Of a stretch of DNA of 64,000 nucleotides, positions 1-11,787 are shown one piece after another. The DNA is taken from positions 2,976,001-3,040,000 of the forward strand of contig JAUIMM010000570.1 of assembly GCA_031769625.1 (NCBI GenBank), in the 5' to 3' direction. Below the pieces are notes generated by a model. That model was not told the DNA's origin, ran no database searches, and was given only the letters and a program-made list of their open reading frames with translations. The translations under genes were made by a program, and so were the position numbers. The stretch comes from Taudactylus pleione (Eukaryota; Chordata; Amphibia; Anura; Myobatrachidae). Position 1 is the stretch's first letter, and every line of letters begins with the position of its first letter.

Positions 1-688
1 TGCTGATATGGTATCCCTAAAATTATCGAGAGTGACAGGGGTACTCATTTCACAGGTGATGTTTTTCAAAATATGTGTAAACTGATGGGTATTAATAGTC
101 GACTTCACACCACTTACCGACCGCAGGCCAGCGCCAAGGTAGATAGGATGAACGGGACATTTAAAAATAAGTTAAGTAAAATCATGGCAGAGACGGGACT
201 TGGATGGCCAGAAACATTACCGTTGGTCCTACATAGTATAAGGACCACTCCTGGACCCCCTCTAAATCTGTCCCCCATTGAAACACTTTGGTAGACAACC
301 TCATTTGATTATAAGTCCACAGGAAGACTTGAAGGGTAACAACGAGGTAACTGTAAGGTATCTTATATCAATGAGTAAACAGTTAAAACAGCAACAACAG
401 AAACCCAAATTATTGTCCCATGATATGCCTGAAACTAACTGTCATGATATTGAACCTGGAGAATATGTTATGATCAGAAATTTCTTTCGTTCAGGTTGTT
501 TGATTGACCGGTGGGAAGGCCCATACCAGGTGTTGCTGACAAGTACCACATCCTTGAAGGTGGCTGAGAGAGATACCTGGGTCCATTCCACTCACTGCAA
601 AAAGGTCAACCAACCAGTGGAGAAACAAGGCGGAGACAAGGCTGATAACGTGGACCTGTCGATCACGAGCTTGTTCCGGGAGGATTAA
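1..688 (+). pseudogene. Endogenous retrovirus pol 3' end (integrase), frame-broken
   Basis: This is the C-terminal part of a retroviral integrase, the enzyme that joins viral DNA to host DNA; the rest of gag-pro-pol lies upstream of the window. Seen: from base 7 the frame reads a core-domain segment with the SDRGTHF motif (second catalytic Asp codon at 34-36), then YRPQ and KVDRMNG. Exactly 35 residues after that Asp, the catalytic Glu position of the D,D-35-E triad holds Asp (codon 142-144). The frame runs into a stop at 292-294 just where family members continue, and the reading moves to the next frame from about 287. That second frame, to the TAA at 686-688, carries the GPY/F-type C-terminal domain ([10 protein letters not shown], then [10 protein letters not shown]). 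The TGA at 4-6 is a further stop or marks a break at the window edge. With the Glu change, this copy should be catalytically dead. The family call is firm; the exact retroviral genus is not. Confidence 0.9.
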
Positions 689-743
689 AAGGTTGTAGTG
701 AGATACTTGAACTAAAAGAAATTTGCAGGTCTTTGCTGTGGCA

Positions 744-2447
744 ATGCACTGGCTTGCTGTGTTCATTTTCATATTCTCTTACAGAGTTTTCACCATTCTG
801 GTTGGTTCGGGGATGTCCAGTTTCTGTGACAGGGGACCGATAGAGGAGATGGTAGCTGATGGCAGTGCTGATGGAGTGGAGTCAGAAGGAGGAGTGCTAT
901 GCCAATCAGGGGAGTGTCTGACCAATCTTAGTACTGTAATTGTTAAGAGAGCTGCTATTCCGGATACTCGGGGATGGTGTGGAGGTTTATCGTCTGAAGT
1001 TTCCTGTATTTGTGAGCTTTGTGGGTCCCTAGTTGATGAGAACTGTATAAATTGTTGCCAGCCTAAATATAACCTGTACTGGGGTGGGTATCCTTTAGAG
1101 GATTATCATAGCATGATAGGCAAAGTATTAAACCAGACTGATTGTTGGGTGTGCTCACACATGCCACAGGGTCAGCATAATGTAGGGTTGGTGCCATTTC
1201 CGCTGAATATTACGGAAATTTTAGAATTGCAAAAAGGGAAAACATTGGCTGGAAAATTCCTCTCATCCAAACCACCTTATTTCAAACTCTATCAATTCCA
1301 AGTAGATAGATCACTTTGGTGCTTAAACATAACCAACCCCAATAAACCAGGGAGTTGGGAAGTGATGGGGAATAATCAGACAATGACCTTCTCACTGAGA
1401 GCTGATAATGAGTCTATGAATCATGATCTGTTATGCTCAATTAGATCTAATGGGAGACATTTTAGGTATCGGTATACATTAAGTTCCACCAAAGAAATTA
1501 TTGGTAAGGTACCAGATGGATATTGTGCTAAGATAATACAACCAGAAACTTGCACGTACCAGATGGAAGAGCCTGAGATAGGATTATTTGCAAGGGAAAT
1601 GTGTTTAATGATAACGATGCATACTATTCCTTATGTTCTCCCTGATAATGTATATTTTATATGTGGAAGAAAAGCGTATAAGTGGCTCTCCCCGAGTTCT
1701 GAAGGTTTGTGTTACCTGGGAAGAGTAGTCCCAGAGGTTATGACCCTCACACATGTTGAAATGCTTGGTATTCATAAAAACACACCATCACCATATCTTC
1801 ACACGCAGTATGAACACAGAGGCAAAAGGAATATGATACCTGGTGACGTGCATAAAGCCACTCAGTTAATTAGTGAGACAACTGGTTTTCAAGTTTTAGT
1901 AGCACTGGATCCCACCTGGATCGCTCGGGGTACATTAAATTTTAGATATATTCAGGACCTTGCTAAATTGATAGATAATATCACCGAGATGTATGATGAC
2001 ACCTTCAGGTATACAGGTAGGGAATTGCAAGCGTACAAGAAAGAACTGGTGCAACACAGACTAGTGTTAAATTATTTAACCGCTGTCACTGGAGGGTACT
2101 GCGTAACTTTGGCCACCCAATTTGGAGTGAAGTGTTGCACCTATGTCACCAATGATACCAGCGACCCCAAGGAGGTGATAAACCGAAAGATGGATGAAAT
2201 TCTGCAGCTAAAATGGGAATTTCGGAAGAACCATAATGCTTCAGTGGCTGAAGTGGAGGAGAAGGTAGAGGAGTGGGTTTCATCGTTGAACCCAGCAAAA
2301 TGGTTCTCAGGCCTAAGGAAATGGGTCCAGGAAATGATCGCAAGCATAGGTAAACTCCTGATCCTCATACTGGTTGTCATCATAGTAATTGGCATATGTG
2401 TACGGTGTGTTCCTACTGTGGTGAAGTGTGTAAAATGTAAAAATTAG
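744..2447 (+). CDS. env: Endogenous retrovirus envelope glycoprotein (Env), intact frame
   Basis: A retroviral envelope precursor of 567 codons, which in the family is cut into a surface (SU) and a transmembrane (TM) subunit that mediate receptor binding and membrane fusion. The ATG at 744 is preferred: it opens a hydrophobic signal peptide (MHWLAVFIFIF), and the frame upstream of it has only a TTG. Seen: a CWVC motif (1143-1154), the gamma-type SU site that bonds to TM; nine N-glycosylation sequons; a furin-type RGKR site ending at 1828; a TM ectodomain with an HRLVLNYLTAVTGGYC stretch corresponding to the immunosuppressive-domain region; a Cys (2100) and a CC pair (2133-2138) separated by 10 residues instead of the usual 6; a membrane anchor at about 2350-2403; and a short Cys-rich tail. 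No strongly hydrophobic fusion peptide directly follows RGKR. It starts 55 bases after pol ends, with no overlap. The open frame contrasts with the broken integrase. Placement in a gamma- or epsilon-like lineage is inference. Confidence 0.93.
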   Translation: MHWLAVFIFIFSYRVFTILVGSGMSSFCDRGPIEEMVADGSADGVESEGGVLCQSGECLTNLSTVIVKRAAIPDTRGWCGGLSSEVSCICELCGSLVDENCINCCQPKYNLYWGGYPLEDYHSMIGKVLNQTDCWVCSHMPQGQHNVGLVPFPLNITEILELQKGKTLAGKFLSSKPPYFKLYQFQVDRSLWCLNITNPNKPGSWEVMGNNQTMTFSLRADNESMNHDLLCSIRSNGRHFRYRYTLSSTKEIIGKVPDGYCAKIIQPETCTYQMEEPEIGLFAREMCLMITMHTIPYVLPDNVYFICGRKAYKWLSPSSEGLCYLGRVVPEVMTLTHVEMLGIHKNTPSPYLHTQYEHRGKRNMIPGDVHKATQLISETTGFQVLVALDPTWIARGTLNFRYIQDLAKLIDNITEMYDDTFRYTGRELQAYKKELVQHRLVLNYLTAVTGGYCVTLATQFGVKCCTYVTNDTSDPKEVINRKMDEILQLKWEFRKNHNASVAEVEEKVEEWVSSLNPAKWFSGLRKWVQEMIASIGKLLILILVVIIVIGICVRCVPTVVKCVKCKN

Positions 2448-2881
2448 GTAAAACGAAAGAACGAAATTATGATGTTGGTCAGCAATGACAATATGAATAC
2501 TGGGGTGAATATAGAGCTGCATTACAACCCTGAACTAGGAAATACCATCATATAATGTATTATATTTAGATGTGCATAAAATGTATTATTAAAATGATAT
2601 TTTAAAAAAACCTCAAATAATGTAAGTCCCTATTCCCCCTCAAGACTGCCTTTATAGGATTGATGCATCCCCACATCACTCCCATGATCTTCCAATAACC
2701 TCGGTGTGTGTATAATGGTAGTTATACGCACACCGAGGATATTGGAAGAGACACATTATTGATGGATTAAGAACTACCTTGTTCCAACCCATAATAACAT
2801 TAAATAATATATCGAAATGTAAGCCTAAATATTTTTAAAAACAGAATGTGATAGCATGTTGTTCGCTTTCAAAGGGTGGAC
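2448..2881 (+). other. Retroviral 3' region between env and candidate LTR
   Basis: AT-rich, non-coding. It holds an A-run at about 2603-2609, the hairpin annotated separately, and a purine-rich AAAGGGTGGA at 2871-2880 that fits a polypurine tract (plus-strand primer), directly followed by CTGTCGAAG. A gap of over 400 bp between env and the polypurine tract is longer than in typical gammaretroviruses. The polypurine call is inference from position and base composition. Confidence 0.4.
2689..2748. other. 60-bp inverted repeat / RNA hairpin after env
   Basis: Two 26-base arms (2689-2714 and 2723-2748) pair at 24 of 26 positions around an 8-base loop, ATGGTAGT. It lies in the retroviral 3' region, so it would be present in viral RNA. 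Possible roles include an RNA export or stability structure. A small foreign palindromic insertion is equally possible. Confidence 0.85.
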
Positions 2882-3488
2882 TGTCGAAGCTGGATAATTG
2901 GCTGAGACAAGATCAGCTTAAAATTAGATCAAAACAACGCCATCTTGCGAATGGAAACCAGACTCCATCTTAAAAATAATAATCTGCACGACGCCATTTT
3001 GAAAATGGCCGCCCAGCGCCATTTTATGTTACAATTCACGAGCTCAGTACATATGGCAATGTTTTAATAATCCTTTCAGAAACCATACCCTGATGTATCT
3101 TAGGACAACCTTGCATAAAAAAATACCATAACAAACAGTATTCACGCAGTCTAGAAAAACAGCTTCCTGAGAAAAGTAATTAGAAAAGACAATACACCAG
3201 GAACTGTGGGTGTTTTTGCATGTAAAGGGAGAGACCCCACATGTGGACAGGTGTAACTGTGGCAATTGTAATATGACCCAGACACTTAAATTTGACTGAA
3301 TGAACAATGGTAAGAAATCTGCTTGAAAAGAACTGACACAGGTATCCTAATTAGGCAGAAGAAAGCTTTTAAACTCACTCTCAGACAGGATGGCACCAGC
3401 AATCGGCTGGGGGTCTCCACCCTGTTTGAGAGTGAAGCTCACGGCCCACAACACATTGCATTGCAGTTTAAAAATTTTAGTAAGGAGT

Positions 3489-3516
3489 GTGTATATATAT
3501 ATATATATATATATAT
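3489..3516. repeat. (TA)n microsatellite
   Basis: An uninterrupted alternating TA run after GTG, inside the candidate LTR region. Confidence 0.9.
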
Positions 3517-4130
3517 TAAATACATCATAAATTCATAAATAGAATCACATGCATAAACACCGCACATTATGTACAGTTGCGCTGTTAACATGTCGCACAT
3601 TAGCGAATGCATAATACCCCGCATGCGAACGCTGTTTAATAGCTTTGTGCGTACGCATCTGCCCCAAGTTAACTAGCATCTTTTCCCAAACCCCAAATAC
3701 TTACACACTGCACATTCACATAACAGGTTCCATAGCTTCAAAGTATAAGATTCAAGTTTTATCCATTTATTACTAATGCTGTGAAATAAAAGATTATTTG
3801 GTATCTAAGGTTTAGTACATGATAAGCAAACAGTGTTTGGTGTTGTACTGATCGACTTTTTCTCAACAGCTTTCCGGTATCATCAGTGAGAAGATCGCAA
3901 CCTGCATTCTCAACTTATGAACAGTACAGAGTTAAAACACTAAAATGTACTTTGTAAAATTAACAGCTTAGATTTGCATGCAGGGGGAATAGAGGAGACA
4001 ATAGGCTGTCGGAGGCTGATCTGTGTCCATTTGAATCGACCTGTTAAATGTCCTGTAACAGAAGCACCGTGAATGAGAACCAATGGGATCGCAACAAACC
4101 TCTCTATTGTGTAGTCTTTTTCTGTAAGGG

Positions 4131-4140
4131 TATATATATG
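4131..4140 (+). promoter_or_regulatory. TATA-box-like motif in candidate LTR
   Basis: TATATATATG preceded by GTAAGGG. If the LTR call is right, this is the best candidate core promoter, with transcription starting about 25-30 bases downstream. Motif and position only. Confidence 0.25.
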
Positions 4141-4343
4141 TGTATTCTGACCCCAGTCTTCAGTCTTCATGCTGATGCTGTTGATGGAGGTTTCTTGTTG
4201 ATGCCGGAATCTGGTCCCAGAGCGCATGCATACGGTATAACTGTAGCTTGGGTCTGTATAATCTCTTTGCGCTAAATTGTACTTAGATCACAGCATGTAA
4301 CTTTCTGTACTTTGCTTGAATAACACTTTGTGCTTTGGAAACA

Positions 4344-5444
4344 CATGTTCAAGGTCTGAAGGCTTTTATTTTACTGTATGACTGCGTGCGCAAATAGCGT
4401 CAATTTTAGAAGGTATAGGCAGGTTTTTAGAAGGTATAGGCAGGAGTGTATAGAGGTTTAAATTCAGTATCCTTAATACTAGGATTGGAATAGGAACCCA
4501 AGCCACCAGGCAGCCTCTCACCTAATGGTCCAAGAACCAATCAGGCCAGAGAACTACTCCAGTGACAAGAAGAACTTTAACTCAAAACAGTATAGTACTG
4601 ACAGTCTGGACCTGGGAACCAAGCCAGGAATCGGAGTCTTATGTAACCAGGGAAGAACTAATGAAGCTATATCCCTAGTACATCTCTGACGCAAGACTTG
4701 GACCATAATCAGGTTGGGGAACTCAGGATAGAGAGACACTTCAGGCACACATTTTGTACTGAACACCTTGATGCTAAAAGACTGTAACCTGATCATGCCC
4801 TCCAGACCTGGAACCCCAACGCAGACTGTCAGCCCAAGACAAGGGCACACAGTACAGGATAACCAAAATAGTCAACCTAGATTATGCAGTAACCCACTAT
4901 AGCCACAGAGTGTAGTGATACTTGCAACACAGTCCAGATGATGCCCGCACAACGCAGAGAGGAATCCACGCAGGTGATAAGATGTATGGCAACAGCTGCT
5001 GGTACGTGCCGCAGGTACACTGGCAGAACTGGAGCTGGGAGCCGCAGCGCAGATAGATGGTACACAGCGGTAGATGGAAAGCAGACAATGGTTATCAGTC
5101 TGTGTGCAGCGTGTAAGCCGTAGCGCTGATAGATGATACAGAGCGGTAGATTAAATGCAGACAGCAACAAGCAGTCTATGTGCGGCGTGGAAGCTGCAAT
5201 GCTGAGATGGTATACAGTGACCACGGTAAACAGTCCCGGTGGTTATCTGTATGCAACATTGAAGCTGCAGCACTGAGAAGCAAACAGCGATGGAACAAGT
5301 GGGTAATGGTTGAGTTTCAACAAGGAAAGTATTCACAGGAGACAGCTCTGAAAACAAAGGAGATACTGAACATGGACCGATTCCCAGGAAGGAACACAGT
5401 TGTTCAGGCAATGAGTCTTTCCTAGGCCTGGAAATATATAGGGA
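4344..5444. other. Non-coding DNA with degenerate short repeats
   Basis: No convincing gene. A TAGAAGGTATAGGCAGG segment occurs twice in a row at about 4407-4443. From about 5030 to 5285 a unit of roughly 75 bases recurs imperfectly, with key words GCAGCG, GATAGATG, TACA(C/G)AG, CAGTCTGTGTGC and GAAGCTGCA. Short frames on both strands have no recognisable domain. Confidence 0.5.
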
Positions 5445-5452
5445 GTGGTAAC

Positions 5453-8400
5453 CAGTAGCGGACTTACCGCTAGGCTACCAAAGCGGGCGCTTAGGGCCCG
5501 GCGGGTCCCAGGGGGCCCGCATCATCAGCAGTCCTTACAACGGGGCCCGTGGCAATGAAAGGGCCGGCAGCCAGGCAGTACTAATAATAATGAATCACAC
5601 TGACTCACTATTATAGTATTCTGTGGCTGACCACTGGCCATAAGGAAGGAGGAGCTGTTCCGAGTAGAGGGGAGGAGGGGGCCTCACCCCTTCTTGTCAC
5701 TCTGCCTGTCACTAGACTGCCCATGAGCCAGCCCCTTCCCCTGAGTCTCTGCCCCCTCCTCTGTCTATTCTATAGTCACCCTCTTATCCCAGAACGATGT
5801 CCGAGACCACGTCCCCTAACAACAAGACCCTGCCCTTTCCCCTGAGTCCCTGCCCCTCCTCTCTGTCTATACTATAGTTACCCTTCTATCGCTGAACGTA
5901 GGCCATGCCCCCTAACACCGAGACCCCGCCCCTTCCTTTTCAGTCTAGCCGATTGTCTCTCTCCTTGAGGTGCTTCCTCTCCTATGCCTTGGAGACCAGC
6001 AGGGGTCACACAGATGACAGATCCTGAGGTAAGTAAATGGCAGTGTCATCTAGGGGGGTGGGAATATGTATGTAATGGGGAGGGGCGTATTTTTGTGGGG
6101 GGGTTGGAATGTATTTTACTTCTGTATGTGGTGTGGGTGGTGTATTCGTTTTCTGTGTGTGTAAGAGGTGTATTCATATGATCTGTTTAATAACTAGTAT
6201 GTGGGTCACCAATGCTCTCTGCATTATATGGTGCTTACTGTGACGCTCTCTGCTTATATGGTGCTTACAGTTACGCTCTCTGCATTATATGGCGCTTACT
6301 GTGACGATCTTTGCATTATATATCCATCATTGTGACGCACTCAGCATTATATGTCCTCACTGTAACATTCTCTGCATTATATGTCCCTCACTGTGACGCA
6401 CTCTGCATTATATGTCCCTCACTGTGACGCACTCTGCATTATATGTCCCTCACTGTGATGCTCCCTGCATTATATGTCACTCACTGTGATGCATTCTGCA
6501 TTATATGTCCTCACTGTGACGCACTCTGCATTATATGGCCCTCACTGTGATGCACTCTGCATTATATGTTATCACTGTGATGCACTCTGCATTATATGCC
6601 CTCACTGTGATGCTCTCTGCATTATATGTCCTCACTGTGACGCTCTATGCATTATATGTCCCTCACTGTGACGCACTTTGCATTATATGTCCCTCACTGT
6701 GACGCACTCTGCATTATATGCCCTCACTGTGACGCTCTCTGCATTATATGTCCCTCACTGTAACATTCTCTGCATTAAATTTCCCTCGCTGTGATGCTCT
6801 CTGCATTATATGTCCCTCACTGTGATGCTCTCTGCATTATATGTCCCTCACTATAACATTCTCTGCATTATATGTCACTCACTGTAATGCACTCTGCATT
6901 ATATGCCCCTCACTGTAACATTCTCTGCATTATATGTCCCTCACTGTGATGCTCTCTGCATTATATGTCCTCACTGTGATGCACTCTGCATTATATGTCC
7001 TCACTGTAACATTATCTGCATTATATATCCTCACTGTGACATACTCTGCATTATATGTCCTCACTGTAACATTCTCTGCATTATATGTCCTCACTATGAT
7101 GCACTCTGCATTAAATGTCCTCACTGTAACATTCTCTGCCTTATATGTCCTCACTGTGACATGCTCTGCATTATATGTCCTCACTGTAACATTCTCTGCA
7201 TTATATGTCCTCACTGTGACATTCTCTGTATTATATGTCCTCACTGTGACGCACTCTGCATTATATGTCCTCACTGTACCATTCTCTGCATTATATGTCC
7301 TCACTGTGACGCTCTCTGCATTATATGTCCATCACTGTGACGCCCTCTGCATTATATTTCCCTGATTGTAATATTCTCTGCATTATATGTCCTCATTGTG
7401 ACACACTCTGCATTATATGTCCTCACTGTAACATTCTCTGCATTATATGACCCTCACTGTGATGCACTCTGCATTATATGTCCTCACTGTGACACACTCT
7501 GCATTATACGTCCTCACTGTAACATTCTCTGCATTATATGTCCTCACTGTGACACACTCTGCATTATACGTCCTCACTGTAACATTCTCTGCATTATATG
7601 TCCCTCACTGTGATGCTCTCTGTATTATATGTCCCTCACTGTGATGCACTCTGCATTATATGTCCCTCACTGTGACGCTCTCTGCATTTTATGTCCCTCA
7701 CTGTGATGCTCTTTGCAATATATGTCCCTCACTGTGACACACTCTGAATTCTTTGGCCCTTACTGTGACACACTCTGCTTTATATGTCCTCACTGTGATG
7801 CTCTCTGCATTATATGTCCCTCACTGTGACGCACTTTGCATTACATGTCCCTCACTGTGACGCTCTCTGCGTTATATGTCCTCACTGTGATGCACTCTGA
7901 ATTATACATCCTCATTGTAACATTCTCTGCATTATATGTCCCTCTCTGTGACGCTCTCTGCATTATATGTCCCTCACTGTGACACACTATGCCTTATATG
8001 TCACTCACTGTGACACACTATGCATTATATGTCCCTCACTGTGACACACTCTGCATTATATGGCCCTCACTGTGACACACTGTGCTTTATATGTCCTCAC
8101 TGTGATGCTCTCTGTATTATATGTCCCTCACTGTAACGCACTCTGCATTATATGTCCCTCACTGTGTCAAATTATGCATTATATGTCCCTCACTGTGATG
8201 CACTCTGCATTATATGTCCCTCACTGTCACGCTCTCGGCATTATATGTCCTCACTGTGATGCTCTCTGCATTATATGTCCTCACTGTGAAACACTCCGCA
8301 TTATACGTCCTCACTGTAACATTCTCTGCATTAAATATCCCTCACTGCAATGCTCTCTGCATTATATGTCCCTCACTGGGACACTCTCTGCATTATATGT

Positions 8401-11400
8401 CCATCACTGTGATGCCCTCTGTATTATATGTCCCTCACTGTAACATTATCTGCACTATATGTCCTCACTGTGACACACTATGCATTATATGTCCTCACTG
8501 TGACACACTCTGCCTTATATGTCCCTCACTGTGATGCACTCTGCATTATATGTCCCTCACTGTCACGCTCTCTGCATTATATTTCCTCACTGTGATGCTC
8601 TCTGCATTATATGTCCTCACTGTGACACACTCTGCATTATACATCCTCACTGTAACATTCTCTGCATTAAATGTCCCTCACTGCAATGCTCTCTGCATTA
8701 TATGTCCCTCACTGTGACACTCTCTGCATTATATGTCCTCACTGTGACGCTCTCTGCATTATATGTCCATTACTGTGACGCCCTCTGCGTTATATGTCCC
8801 TCACTGTAATATTCTCTGCATTATATGTCCTCACTGTGACACACTCTGCATTATATGTCCTCACTGTAACATTCTCTGCATTATATGACCCTCACTGTGA
8901 TGCACTCTGCATTATATGTCCTCACTGTGACACACTATGCATTATATGTCCTCACTGTGACACACTCTGCATTATATGGCCCTCACTGTGACACACTCTG
9001 CTTTATATGTCCCTCACTGTGACACAATCTGCATTATATGTCCCTCACTGTGACGCTTTCTGCATTATATATCCCTCACTGTGATGCTCTCTGCATTATA
9101 TTGCCCTTACTGTGATGTTCTCTGCATTATATGGTGCTTACTGTGATGCTCTCTGCATTATATGGCCCTTACTGTGATGCTCTCTGCATCATATTGCCCT
9201 TACTGTGACGCTCTCTGCATTATATGGCCTTCACTGTGACACACTCTGCATTATATGTCCCTCACTGTGATGCTCTCTGCATTATATGGCCCTTACTGTG
9301 ACACACTCTGCATTATATGTCCATCACTGTGATGCTCTCTGCATTATATGTCCCTCACTGTGACGCACTCTCCATTATATGTCCTTCACTGTAACATTCT
9401 CTGCATTATATGTCCTCACTGTGACGCACTCTGCATTATATATCCCTCACTGTGACACTCTCTGCATTATATGTCCCTCACTGTGACGCACTCTGCATTA
9501 TATATCCCTCACTGTTATGCTCTCTGCATTATATGTCCCTCACTGTGACATTCTCTGCATTATATGTCCCTCACTGTGGCACACTCTGCGTTATATGTCC
9601 TCCCTGTGACACACTCTGCATTATACGTCCTCACTGTGACATTCTCTGCATTATATGTGCCTCTCTGTGATGCTCTCAGCATTATATGTCCCTCACTGTG
9701 ACACACTCTGCATTATATGTCCCTCACTGTGACACACTCTGCATTATATGTCCCTCACTGTGACACACTCTGCATTATATGGCCCTCACTGTGACACACT
9801 CTGCATTATATGGCACTCACTGTGACACACTCTGCATTATATGTCCGATGCTCTCTGCATCATATGGCCCTTACTGTGACACTCTCTGCATTATATGGCC
9901 CTCACTGTGACACACTCTGCATTATATGTCCCTCACTGTGACGTTCTCTGCATTATATGGCCCTCACTGTGACACACTCTGCATTATATGTCCTTCACTG
10001 TGATGCACTCTACATTATGTGGACCTTTCTGTGACACTCTCTGCATTATATATCCCTCACTGTGATACTCTCTGCATTATATGTCCCTCACTGTGACGCA
10101 CTCTGCATTATATGTCCTTCACTGTAACATTCTCTGCATTATGTCCTCACTGTGATGCACTCTGAATTATATGTCCCTCACTGTGACGCTTTCTGCATTA
10201 TATATCCCTCACTGTGATGCTATCTGCATTATATGTCCCTCACTGTGACACTCTCTGCATTATATGTCCCTCTCTGTGACACACTCTGCATTATATGTCC
10301 CTCACTGTGACACTCTCTGCATTATATGTCCTCACTGTGACACTCTCTGCATTATATGTCCATTACTGTGACACACTCTGCATTATATGTCCTCACTGTA
10401 ATCCTCTCTGCATTATATGTCTCTCATTGTGACACACTCTGCATTACATGTCCCTCATTGTGACACACTCTGCATTATATGTCCCTCATTGTGACACACT
10501 CTGCATTATATGTCCCTCACTGTGATCCTCTCTGCATTATATGTCCTCACTGTGACACACTCTGCATTATATGTCCTCACTGTAACATTCTCTTCATTAT
10601 ATGTACCTCACTGTGACACACACTGCATTACATGTCCCTTACTGTGATGCTCTCTGCATTATATCTCACTCACTGTGATGCTCTCTGCATTATATGTCCT
10701 CACTGTAACATTATCTGTATTATATGTACCTCACTGTGACGCACTCTGCATTATATGTCCCTCACTGTGACGCACTCTGCATTATACATCCCTCATTGTG
10801 ACACTCTCTGCATTATATGTCCCTCACTGTGACACTCTCTGCAATATATATCCCTCACTGTGACACTCTCTGCATTATATGTCCCTCACTGTGACACACT
10901 CTGCATTATATGCCCTCACTGTGATCCTCTCTGCATTATATGTCCCTCACTGTGACACACTCTGCATTATATGTCTTCACTGTGATGCTCTCTGCATTAT
11001 ATGTCCCTCACTGTGACACACTCTGCATTATATGTCCCTTACTGTGATGCTCTCTGCATTATATGTCCCTCACTGTGACACTCTCTGCATTATATGTCCC
11101 TCACTGTGATGCTCTCTGCATTATATGTCCCTCACTGTGACACACTCTGCATTATATGTCCTCACTGTGATGCTCTCTGCATTATATGTCCCTCACTGTG
11201 ACACACTCTGCATTATATGTCCCTCACTGTGACACTCTCTGCATTATATGTCCTCACTGTGACACTCTCTGCATTATATGTCCCTCACTGTGACACACTC
11301 TGCATTATATGGCCTCACTGTTATGCTCTCTGCATTATATGCCCCTCACTGTGATGCTCTCTGCATTATATGTCCCTCACTGTGACACTCTCTGCATTAT

Positions 11401-11787
11401 GTCCCTCACTGTGATGCACTCTGCATTATATGGCCCTTACTGTGTCGCTCCCTGCATTATATGTCCCTCACTGTGATGCACTCTGAATTCTTTGGCCCTT
11501 ACTGTGATGCTCTCTGCATTATATGTCCCTCACTGTGATGTGTAAACCTGGCACATCAGTTTCTGTAGACATAAGTCCTTCTCTGTAATATCCACATATC
11601 TAAAAATGTTCCAGTCCTGGGACTGGGGGGGGAACAGGTCTGGGCAGGGATTAGGCATACACTGATTTACTGGTGGAGTAGGGGGGATTTGGATTCTGCA
11701 GACTGACTGGGAGGGAAATTGTTTGATGAAGCGGGGCCCCAGATGGATATCTTGCTTAGGGTCCTATGAAGCCTAAATCCGCCTCTG
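5453..11787 (+). mobile_element. Non-autonomous hAT element (6.3 kb) filled by a 31-bp minisatellite
   Basis: Exact 8-bp target duplications GTGGTAAC flank it (5445-5452 and 11788-11795), the hAT signature. Terminal inverted repeats are imperfect: the left end begins CAGTAGCGGACTTACCG and the right end, read inward on the - strand, begins CAGAGGCGGATTTAGGC. Subterminal sequence is GC-rich (TTAGGGCCCGGCGGG near 5492). Between the ends lie about 700 bp of unique sequence, then the tandem array, then about 240 bp of unique sequence. No transposase frame is present. The same left and right ends, in inverse orientation, bound the 38663-55370 element, so both belong to one family. The array makes this copy several times longer than the smaller hAT elements here. 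Confidence 0.88.
6195..11545 (+). repeat. 31-bp minisatellite array, about 170 copies
   Basis: A unit of 30-31 bases with core words CTCTGCATTATATG, TCCCTCA and CTGTGACGC, tandem without spacers. Common variants are a TCC/TCCC length change and the endings GACGC, GATGC, GACACA and AACATT. Higher-order repeats are visible: a block near 8221 recurs near 8557 (336 bp, about 11 units), and a block near 7371 recurs near 8809 (1438 bp). Variant composition changes along the array: AACATT types are frequent before about 8900, GACACA types after. It is wholly inside the hAT element. Open frames on both strands are by-products of the repetition. Confidence 0.97.

Larger units (their letters stand above)
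2882..4343 (+). mobile_element. Candidate 3' LTR of the endogenous retrovirus
   Basis: The start is proposed at TGTCGAAG, directly after the candidate polypurine tract. Early sequence is rich in CGCCATCTTG and GCCATTTTG motifs (2939-3024), a pattern common in U3 of gamma-type LTRs. Further on are an AATAAA (3785-3790), a TATA-like TATATATATG (4131-4140) and a region that could be R/U5. The end near an ACACA at about 4343 is a guess: no second LTR or target duplication is visible here. The stretch may contain later insertions, including a TA microsatellite. Confidence 0.3.

Noticed and set aside
6903..7365. Cysteine-rich repeat proteins of about 145 codons on both strands
   Set aside because: They come from the 31-bp satellite; three overlapping frames are open at once and none has a domain or signal.
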